A stretch of DNA of 6,850 nt, taken from assembly GCA_018663565.1 (NCBI GenBank), contig JABJQE010000261.1, positions 1 through 6,850 of the forward strand, in the 5' to 3' direction. Shown piece after piece: positions 1-5,251 of this stretch (within the stretch, counting starts at the first letter, position 1; each line of letters begins with the position of its first letter). A program made the translations under genes and the position numbers. Source of the stretch: Phycisphaerae bacterium (GTDB lineage Bacteria > Planctomycetota > Phycisphaerae > Phycisphaerales > SM1A02). The notes under the pieces are model-generated. The model saw only the letters and a program-made list of their open reading frames with translations. It made no database searches and was not told the origin of the DNA.

Positions 1-1542
1 AATGCCCGATGGTCAAATGGCGCGCCGGTCACAGCCGACGACTTTGTGTGGTCATGGCAACGCCTATTACTACCAGACACCGCAGCGGACTATTCCAACC
101 TCTTGTTTGCCGTGAGCGGCGCCAAGGCGTTTTGGGATTGGCGGACCGACGCGCTTGCTAACTTCACGCCATCGCCTGGAGCGGCAGCAAGGCTAATGGA
201 CGACACCGAACGCCACTTTGCGGACACAGTCGGCATCACAGCACGTGGGCCGCACACACTTGAGATTCGCCTCACACACCCCATTCCGTACTTGCTTGAT
301 CTTCTTGCCTTTGCCCCAATGATGCCGGTCTATCGACCAGCCGTTGAGGGATGGCCCAATCACAACGCATCCACAGCTCCACCGTGGGTCGATCGCCAGT
401 TTGTCACACTTGTTAACGAAACTGGTCGACTACAGCCCGACCACCACTGGGCCAGGCCCGGCACGCTCGTAAGCAATGGACCCTATGTGCTCGATCAGTG
501 GCGATATCGTCGCGATCTGCGGCTCATCCCAAACACACACGCCAATCATCCAGGTGAGGTTGAGAGCGTGCTTGTCCGATCGTTCCCTGATCCAAACACA
601 GCGTTGCTTGCCTTTCGAAGCGGTGAGGTTGATTGGTTAACCGGTGTATCTGCAGACGTGCGGCAGGACCTTCTTGAAGAGAAGGTTGCTAATCCAGGCA
701 CTTCCGACTTACTTGTACGATCGATTCGTACGGTTCCGGCCTTTGGTACCGACTTCTACAGTTTCAACTGTGGTGACACGCTGGCAAACGGAAATCCGAA
801 CCCGTTTCATGATGCGCGGGTTCGGCGGGCGTTTGCATTGGCCACTGACAAACAGATGATTGTCGATCACGTTACGGGTCTACACGAACCAATCACAGGG
901 TCGTTCACACCCAAGGGATCGATTGCCGGATACACACCACCAGAAGGTCTTGGGTTCGATCACGAACGAGCGATACACGAACTGAATGAGGCTGGCTGGT
1001 CCCTCAACGACTCCGGCGCACTCACCAATTCTAGTGGTATGCCATTTCCATCAGTTGATATCAAGTACACCACATCGTCGCCACGAAACCGTCGCATTGC
1101 CACAGCGATTCGGAGCCAGTGGAAAGATGCGCTTGGTGTAGAAGTCACGCTCAGCGCCCAAGACAGTAAGTCGTTTGGAGCCGATCTCAAAAACGGCGAC
1201 TTCATGGTGGCCCGTGGACGCTGGTACGGCGACTGGGGTGATCCCACCACCTTCCTGGAACTCTTTCGAAGCACCAATGGAAACAACGATCGCCAATTCA
1301 ACAACCCAGTCATTGATGCCAAACTCGACGCTGCCGCGGCCGAGACCGATCCAGCCACTCGCATGCGAATGCTTGCAGACATCGAGCGGGAACTCTTTGA
1401 AGTGCATATGCCTCTCCTTCCAATATGTCAACTCGTTGAAGTCACAATGCATGATCCTGAGGCACTTGATGGAATGACGACCCACCCGCGGCTCATTCAA
1501 TACATCGGTGACATCCATCTGAAAAATGGAACTGATCAATGA
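1..1542 (+). CDS. Oligopeptide ABC transporter substrate-binding protein (SBP_bac_5 / OppA family), 5' end outside window
   Basis: The frame is open from base 1, so the start codon, signal peptide and first lobe strand lie upstream; 513 residues are visible. The GTG at 46 is internal, because the codons before it read A-R-W-S-N-G-A-P-V-T-A-D-D-F, the family's 'WS(D/N)G.PVTA.DF' block at residues 2-15. Further family landmarks are V-S-N-G-P-Y-V-L (from about 157), F-R-S-G-E-V-D-W-L (205-213), V-R-R-A-F-A-L-A-T-D (from 274), G-D-W-G-D-P (410-415) and the C-terminal M-P-L-L-P-I-C-Q segment (from 470). Known role of the family: a periplasmic or membrane-tethered receptor that binds peptides between two lobes and delivers them to an OppBC-type channel. 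The stop overlaps the permease start by 4 bases, which indicates one operon. Family assignment is firm. The ligand (oligopeptide, dipeptide, or something else such as nickel or sugars) cannot be read from the sequence, so no symbol is given. Confidence 0.93.
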   Translation, partial: NARWSNGAPVTADDFVWSWQRLLLPDTAADYSNLLFAVSGAKAFWDWRTDALANFTPSPGAAARLMDDTERHFADTVGITARGPHTLEIRLTHPIPYLLDLLAFAPMMPVYRPAVEGWPNHNASTAPPWVDRQFVTLVNETGRLQPDHHWARPGTLVSNGPYVLDQWRYRRDLRLIPNTHANHPGEVESVLVRSFPDPNTALLAFRSGEVDWLTGVSADVRQDLLEEKVANPGTSDLLVRSIRTVPAFGTDFYSFNCGDTLANGNPNPFHDARVRRAFALATDKQMIVDHVTGLHEPITGSFTPKGSIAGYTPPEGLGFDHERAIHELNEAGWSLNDSGALTNSSGMPFPSVDIKYTTSSPRNRRIATAIRSQWKDALGVEVTLSAQDSKSFGADLKNGDFMVARGRWYGDWGDPTTFLELFRSTNGNNDRQFNNPVIDAKLDAAAAETDPATRMRMLADIERELFEVHMPLLPICQLVEVTMHDPEALDGMTTHPRLIQYIGDIHLKNGTDQ

Positions 1543-2501
1543 GCCCAATGCAACGCACTATCGTCTCGCGTGTTGCGCAGATACCGATCATCTTGTTCGC
1601 CGTGTACACGTTGACATTTGCGCTCGCGTGGTTGATCCCCGGCAACCCACTTGAGAAAGCCGAGGGGCGGCGGCCGCCGGCGGCTATTGCGGAAGCCATG
1701 CAATCGCAATGGAATCTCGATGACCCGTGGACGTTCTATTGGTCATACCTCGGTGACATCACTGGTGTGAACTGGCTTCTTGGAAACGGAAACGCAGCCG
1801 TAATTGACTTCGGTCCAAGCCTTCGCCATGAAAACTGGTCGGTCAACGAGATCATCACGGGGCAGTTGCCGGTATCCATGACAGTTGGCATCGCTGCAAT
1901 CTTGCTCGCATTGCTTATTGGTGTGTCTGCCGGCACACTCGGTGGTCTTCGACCAGGTACGTGGATTGATCGCGTGACGGGATCGATCAGTGTGATTGGG
2001 GTTAGTGTTCCAGCGTTTGTGATTGGTACGGCGTTGCTACTTGTTGGCGGGGTGTGGCTTCAATGGTTCCCGGTTGGTGGTTGGGGCACACTTTCGCACC
2101 TCATACTTCCATCTGTTGCGCTCAGCCTTCCCTTCGCAGCGTGGATTGCCCGGCTCACGCGGCAGGGTGTCCTAGAGGAAATGCAGGCGGACTACATCCG
2201 AACGGTTCGCGCGAAGGGTGTGCCTGAGCGTGTGGTCGTCCTGAATCACGTGCTTCCCAACGCACTGCTGCCGGTACTGTCGTATCTTGGGCCCGCCACA
2301 GCTGCTGCGTTAACTGGGTCGTTTGTCATCGAGAAAGTGTTCGCCGTGCCGGGCCTTGGCATGCATTTTGTTGATGCGGTACTGAGCAAAGACCTCACCA
2401 TGATCATGGGTGTCGTATTGGTCTACTCAGCCCTCCTTGTCATCCTCAACCTTGCCGTTGACGTGATGTACGCCTGGGTTGACCCACGCATTCGTATCTA
2501 A
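1539..2501 (+). CDS. Peptide ABC transporter inner-membrane permease, OppB/DppB type
   Basis: This complete 320-residue protein has the usual length for the BPD_transp_1 permease family. The start ATG forms an ATGA overlap with the stop of the binding protein, so translational coupling is likely; only a weak GGA lies in front. A second Met at residue 4 is a less likely start. Hydrophobic segments lie near residues 8-33, 112-137, 148-175, 187-205, 245-265 and 287-310, consistent with six membrane spans. The loop Y-I-R-T-V-R-A-K-G ... H-V-L-P-N-A-L-L-P (219-245) is the EAA-type coupling loop that docks on the ATPase. E-K-V-F-A-V-P-G-L-G (265-274) and the terminal W-V-D-P-R-I-R are typical of OppB/DppB rather than OppC. 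It would form half of the channel for the adjacent receptor. No oppC, oppD or oppF gene follows, so the partner subunits must be upstream or elsewhere. OppB and DppB cannot be told apart here. Confidence 0.94.
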   Translation: MSPMQRTIVSRVAQIPIILFAVYTLTFALAWLIPGNPLEKAEGRRPPAAIAEAMQSQWNLDDPWTFYWSYLGDITGVNWLLGNGNAAVIDFGPSLRHENWSVNEIITGQLPVSMTVGIAAILLALLIGVSAGTLGGLRPGTWIDRVTGSISVIGVSVPAFVIGTALLLVGGVWLQWFPVGGWGTLSHLILPSVALSLPFAAWIARLTRQGVLEEMQADYIRTVRAKGVPERVVVLNHVLPNALLPVLSYLGPATAAALTGSFVIEKVFAVPGLGMHFVDAVLSKDLTMIMGVVLVYSALLVILNLAVDVMYAWVDPRIRI

Positions 2502-2547
2502 GGTGTTCGGCCCCAATCACCTTCTCTCGCGGCAAAGCCGCGCGGGA
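2500..2547. terminator. Tandem hairpins between convergent operons, possible weak terminator
   Basis: Starting within the permease stop codon, AAGGTG (2500-2505) pairs perfectly with CACCTT (2518-2523) over a 12-base loop. Directly after it, CGCGGC (2528-2533) and GCCGCG (2537-2542) form a perfect 6-bp GC-only stem with an AAA loop. That stem can extend outward to 2523-2547 with one mismatch and one G-U pair. The two stems share position 2523 at most. The place, between two converging genes, suits a shared terminator, but there is no T-run on either strand. It is not a canonical intrinsic terminator, and the role is inferred from position and pairing alone. Confidence 0.35.
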
Positions 2548-2615
2548 CCTGTCGCCACGCCGGCCAATCTGTCCTTCAGCCCCTAGTTCCATGATCGAGC
2601 CACCCGGCCTACTTT

Positions 2616-2634
2616 GGTCAATCGCAATCTGACC
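2616..2634. other. Short hairpin just after eno
   Basis: GGTCA (2616-2620) and TGACC (2630-2634) are perfect complements around a 9-base loop. On the minus strand the hairpin begins 7 bases after the eno stop codon, where a 3'-end structure would sit. The stem is only 5 bp and no T-run follows, so it may be chance or a weak 3'-stabilising element. Nothing else was recognised in the 140-base gap 2502-2641. Confidence 0.2.
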
Positions 2635-2641
2635 GCTAACG

Positions 2642-3925
2642 CTATGCGCCGTATGTTGCATCCGCGCCGAGCAGTTCACCAATCCGAAGAAGCTGGTTGT
2701 ACTTGGCTGTACGGTCACTGCGGCAAGGCGCTCCGGTTTTGATCTGTCCAGCGTTGGTTGCTACAGCAAGATCGGCAATAAACGAATCTTCGGTTTCACC
2801 GCTACGGTGGCTGATAACGGCGTTATAGCCGTGATGCTGCGCAAGCCGGACTGCCTTGAATGTTTCGGTCAGCGTGCCAATCTGATTGACCTTAACGAGA
2901 ATGGCATTCGCTGCATGTTCTTCGATGCCGCGTGTGAGGTAGTCAACATTCGTTACAAATAGGTCGTCGCCCACAATTTGAACGCGATCACCAAGTCGCT
3001 CAGTCAGCGATACCCAGCCGGCCCAATCTTCTTCGCCGAGCCCATCCTCGATGGACCAAATTGGCCACTTGTCGCACCAACTTGCCCACAGGTCAATCAT
3101 CTCTTCGCTGCTCGCCACACGCTGCGGGTCACTTGAGAAGAAACAATACCCCTCCTTGCCGAGTTTCTTCGCCTCTGACACCATCTCGCTCGTCGCTGGG
3201 TCGAGGCAGATCACAATCTGTTCACCGAGTTCATAGCCAGCCTTCTCAGTTGCAGCGGCAATCACCTCAAGCGCTTCCTCATTAGACGCAAGATCCGGAG
3301 CAAATCCACCTTCGTCGCCAACGGCGGTCGAGAGATTGCGTTCATGCAGCACACCCTTGAGCGCGTGATAGATCTCAACGCCCGCCTGCATGCCCTCTTC
3401 AAAGCACTCGAAACCAAGCGGCTGAATCATGAACTCCTGGAAGTCCACGGTATTGTCGGCGTGCTTGCCACCATTGAGGATGTTCATCATTGGCACAGGC
3501 ATCACATGAGATCCGGCACCACCCAGATATCGAAACAAAGGCAGATCACTCTGCGCCGCGGCCGCCTTCGCCGCAGCCATCGATATGCCGAGAATCGAAT
3601 TGGCGCCAAGTCTTGACTTATTCGCCGTTCCGTCAAGCTCGATCATCAGACCGTCAAGGCCCTCCTGATCACGAACGTCGAGCCCAAGGACCTGCGGGGC
3701 GATTTCTTCGTGAACGTTACACACGGCGTTCTGGACGCCCTTGCCGCCCCAGGCCTCGCCACCATCACGAAGCTCAACAGCCTCATGCTCGCCCGTACTG
3801 GCGCCACTTGGCACAGCAGCCCGCCCGAGTGCTCCTCCACTAAGCCCAACCTCACACTCAACCGTCGGGTTACCCCGACTATCAAGAATCTGACGAGCGG
3901 CAATATGGTCGATGGTGAATGGCAT
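2642..3925 (-). CDS. eno: Enolase (phosphopyruvate hydratase)
   Basis: This 427-residue protein is full length for bacterial enolase (EC 4.2.1.11), which dehydrates 2-phosphoglycerate to phosphoenolpyruvate with Mg2+ in the cytoplasm. It opens with I-A-A-R-Q-I-L-D-S-R-G-N-P-T-V-E, as enolases do. The active-site set is intact by motif: Ser43 (G-A-S-T-G loop), His155 (G-G-K-H), Glu164, Glu205 (G-D-E-G-G-F), metal ligands Asp242, Glu293 (S-I-E-D-G) and Asp320 (V-G-D-D-L-F), catalytic Lys345 inside the signature I-L-V-K-V-N-Q-I-G-T-L-T-E-T, H-R-S-G-E-T (373-378) and Lys396 (I-K-T-G). The metal loop reads C-L-D-P-A-T-S-E instead of the commoner A-L-D-x-A-A/S-S-E; the Asp is kept. The start is supported by AGGAG 9 bases upstream. 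It lies 59 bases after a candidate small gene and 242 bases after a dehydrogenase on the same strand, so it may be cotranscribed or have its own promoter; I could not pick out convincing -35/-10 boxes. Confidence 0.98.
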   Translation of the reverse strand: MPFTIDHIAARQILDSRGNPTVECEVGLSGGALGRAAVPSGASTGEHEAVELRDGGEAWGGKGVQNAVCNVHEEIAPQVLGLDVRDQEGLDGLMIELDGTANKSRLGANSILGISMAAAKAAAAQSDLPLFRYLGGAGSHVMPVPMMNILNGGKHADNTVDFQEFMIQPLGFECFEEGMQAGVEIYHALKGVLHERNLSTAVGDEGGFAPDLASNEEALEVIAAATEKAGYELGEQIVICLDPATSEMVSEAKKLGKEGYCFFSSDPQRVASSEEMIDLWASWCDKWPIWSIEDGLGEEDWAGWVSLTERLGDRVQIVGDDLFVTNVDYLTRGIEEHAANAILVKVNQIGTLTETFKAVRLAQHHGYNAVISHRSGETEDSFIADLAVATNAGQIKTGAPCRSDRTAKYNQLLRIGELLGADATYGA

Positions 3926-3934
3926 ACCAGTGGT

Positions 3935-3939
3935 CTCCT
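3935..3939 (-). promoter_or_regulatory. Shine-Dalgarno of eno
   Basis: On the minus strand the sequence TTAGGAGACC precedes the eno ATG, with AGGAG ending 9 bases before it. This is the clearest ribosome binding site in the window and fixes the enolase start at 3925, which also agrees with the expected N-terminus of the family. Confidence 0.75.
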
Positions 3940-3984
3940 AAGGTCAAGAGACATGATATCGGGCCTTGCAGGACCATTCGGTGA

Positions 3985-4137
3985 TCAGGGGTGTGAGGTA
4001 TCCACGATTGGATATCTACTCAGCGTCGATGGTGAATCAGTCATCCAAATTGACCGCCAATCATCAATAAGCTCGCGGTGCTGAACATTGTTGTTCACAC
4101 GATCATCCCACCACAGATCGATTTCGCTTTGGGTCAC
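3985..4137 (-). CDS. Candidate small protein, 50 residues, unknown function
   Basis: A GTG-started frame of 50 codons, ending in TGA, fills most of the 242-base gap between the dehydrogenase and eno on their strand. AAGGTGAG (4147-4154) is a good Shine-Dalgarno ending 9 bases before the GTG. The start lies 30 bases after the dehydrogenase stop, as in an operon. An in-frame TTG at 4146 would add three residues but sits too close to the Shine-Dalgarno. The product begins V(M)-T-Q-S-E-I-D-L-W-W-D-D-R-V. It has four tryptophans (9, 10, 27, 31), no lysine, nine acidic and four arginine residues, and a likely helical first half (about 5-33) followed by a Ser/Pro-rich tail. It has no signal peptide or membrane span, and I recognise no family. 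Codons look like those of the neighbours. The alternative is that this is merely the 5' leader of eno: the ORF is short and could be chance. Confidence 0.38.
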   Translation of the reverse strand: MTQSEIDLWWDDRVNNNVQHRELIDDWRSIWMTDSPSTLSRYPIVDTSHP

Positions 4138-4167
4138 CGATTGCAACTCACCTTGCCCGGTAAGACT

Positions 4168-5106
4168 TTATGTAGAAATCTTTTTCTCAATCACTTCCCA
4201 AACTTCCCGTACCACCCATGACATCGCTCGCTGGGCCGCTTCGGTACGAGAGGCAGCATGAGGGAGCAGTGTCACGTTTGGCGAGGTGAGCAGTGGATCC
4301 CCATCGGGGATCGGTTCGATCTCGTGCACATCGAGAATGGCGTGGGCTTGCGGGCGGGATGCCATTGCCTCAGCGAGGTCAGCAGATCGCATGATGAAGC
4401 CTCTAGATGTATTGAGTAGCAGAACATCCATTGGCAGGAGGTCTAGCAATGCTGAAGTGAGGAAATGGCGATTTTCAGGTCGGCCATCAACGTGAATAGT
4501 GAGCACATCGCTCGTGCGAAGAAGCGTGTCAAGGTCGACAGAAGCCACGCCGGATCGGTGGGTTTCAGGCACATCTGCGACATCGCAGAATTGCGTCTTG
4601 AAGCCAATTGCTTGAGCAACTTCCGCAACTCTCTTGCCAATATTGCCAAAGCCAAGAACACCGAGCGTGCACTCGCTCATTTGCCGAGTGGTGATTGCTG
4701 ATCGACGAGCAGCCGACCACTCTTCGGTCGTCAACCCCTGTGTTATAGGTGTTGGCTGAGGCCTCAATGTACTCGCCAAAATGGATGTCACATACTCCAC
4801 CACGGCCTGCCGATTTGCTGATGGTGTATTCACAATGGCCACACCTCTTCGCTGGCAGGCACCAACATCAATGTTGTCGATTCCGGTTCCGGCTCGACCG
4901 ACAACGAGTAGGTGCGGTGCCGCCATGAGCACTGCCTCGTCAACCTGGGTGTAGGTTCGCACGATCAATCCTTGAGCCGAACGCAAGGCATCAGCAAACG
5001 CTGAACCAGTTGCGGGGCACTCCACAACATCGGCCCGGATCCGAAGCCATGCTAAAGCCTCTGAAGACAGGGCTTCTGTTACCACAATGCGGCATTGATC
5101 ACTCAT
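4168..5106 (-). CDS. D-isomer-specific 2-hydroxyacid dehydrogenase, SerA-like short form (putative 3-phosphoglycerate dehydrogenase)
   Basis: A complete 312-residue cytoplasmic NAD-dependent dehydrogenase. The N-terminal substrate domain leads to V-V-G-R-A-G-T-G-I-D-N-I-D (68-80), a block typical of 3-phosphoglycerate dehydrogenases and relatives. The Rossmann motif is G-F-G-N-I-G (152-157), with Asp175 at the end of the next strand, which favours NAD over NADP. The catalytic triad is visible as Arg235 (N-T-S-R-G), Glu264 (H-E-I-E-P) and His283 (L-P-H-A-A-S). There is no ACT or ASB regulatory domain, so serine feedback as in long SerA is not expected. The substrate loop H-V-D-G-R-P-E-N (205-212) differs from the usual H-x-P-x-T-x-E-T, so the substrate is uncertain: 3-phosphoglycerate, hydroxypyruvate/glyoxylate or another 2-keto acid. 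The start fits family alignment and the frame closes upstream (TAA) with no other start codon, yet no Shine-Dalgarno stands in front of the ATG. Downstream are a candidate small gene and eno. Confidence 0.88.
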   Translation of the reverse strand: MSDQCRIVVTEALSSEALAWLRIRADVVECPATGSAFADALRSAQGLIVRTYTQVDEAVLMAAPHLLVVGRAGTGIDNIDVGACQRRGVAIVNTPSANRQAVVEYVTSILASTLRPQPTPITQGLTTEEWSAARRSAITTRQMSECTLGVLGFGNIGKRVAEVAQAIGFKTQFCDVADVPETHRSGVASVDLDTLLRTSDVLTIHVDGRPENRHFLTSALLDLLPMDVLLLNTSRGFIMRSADLAEAMASRPQAHAILDVHEIEPIPDGDPLLTSPNVTLLPHAASRTEAAQRAMSWVVREVWEVIEKKIST

Positions 5107-5152
5107 GAAACGGTAGGGTACGCCTATCGGATGGGGGATTGTTTAAAAAACC

Positions 5153-5159
5153 CACCTCC
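5153..5159 (-). promoter_or_regulatory. Displaced Shine-Dalgarno-like GGAGGTG upstream of the dehydrogenase
   Basis: On the minus strand, GGAGGTG matches the 16S anti-Shine-Dalgarno well. It lies 46 bases before the dehydrogenase ATG and has no ATG, GTG or TTG at the usual distance after it. It is followed at once by GGTTTTTTAAAC. CCAC (minus strand, 5171-5174) could pair with the GTGG inside it (5152-5155) in a weak 4-bp stem. It may be a ribosome standby site or chance; function is not shown. Confidence 0.2.
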
Positions 5160-5193
5160 ATAAATTGATCGTGGCTCGAGTCATCGTTTCGCA

Positions 5194-5235
5194 CCCCTGA
5201 ACTTGAGTTTGGGGATGTTGTTCTTCCCAAACAAC
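5194..5235 (-). other. Overlapping alternative hairpins in the leader between the helicase-nuclease and the dehydrogenase
   Basis: Three pairings compete in this stretch. GTTGTT (5217-5222) is complementary to AACAAC (5230-5235), loop 7. GTTTGGG (5207-5213) is complementary to CCCAAAC (5226-5232), loop 12. CCCC (5194-5197) is complementary to GGGG (5211-5214), with a further AAC/GTT pairing inside. Because the segments overlap, only some can form at once. In the direction of transcription (minus) they lie just after the helicase-nuclease stop and before a T6 run at 5145-5150. They may end the upstream transcript, or form a switchable leader for the dehydrogenase. The pairings are seen; the role is inferred. 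Nothing else was recognised in the gap 5107-5251. Confidence 0.35.
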
Positions 5236-5251
5236 GAACCCGCCAAATTGA

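Noticed and set aside
1051..1548. 165-codon antisense frame opposite the binding-protein gene
   Set aside because: It lies wholly against a well-supported family protein, reads as low-order mixed sequence and matches no family I know; it is a shadow frame.
3997..4016. Inverted repeat GGTATCC / GGATATC before eno as an operator
   Set aside because: One pair is imperfect, it falls within the small ORF, and no promoter elements are visible around it.
3490..4084. Plus-strand open frames across the start of eno and the gap after it
   Set aside because: They run antisense to conserved enolase sequence, are rich in Arg/His/Ser/Pro as shadow frames are, and have no family motifs.
4082..4097. Palindrome TGAACA-TTGT-TGTTCA as a LexA/SOS box
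   Set aside because: Gram-positive type boxes have GAAC-N4-GTTC; here the spacing between GAAC and GTTC is 6 bases, and it lies inside the small ORF rather than before a repair gene.
5107..5162. 20-codon frame starting ATG-GAG-GTG that overlaps the dehydrogenase start, as a leader peptide
   Set aside because: It has no Shine-Dalgarno before its ATG and no run of a regulatory amino acid; the strong GGAGGTG lies inside it, not upstream.
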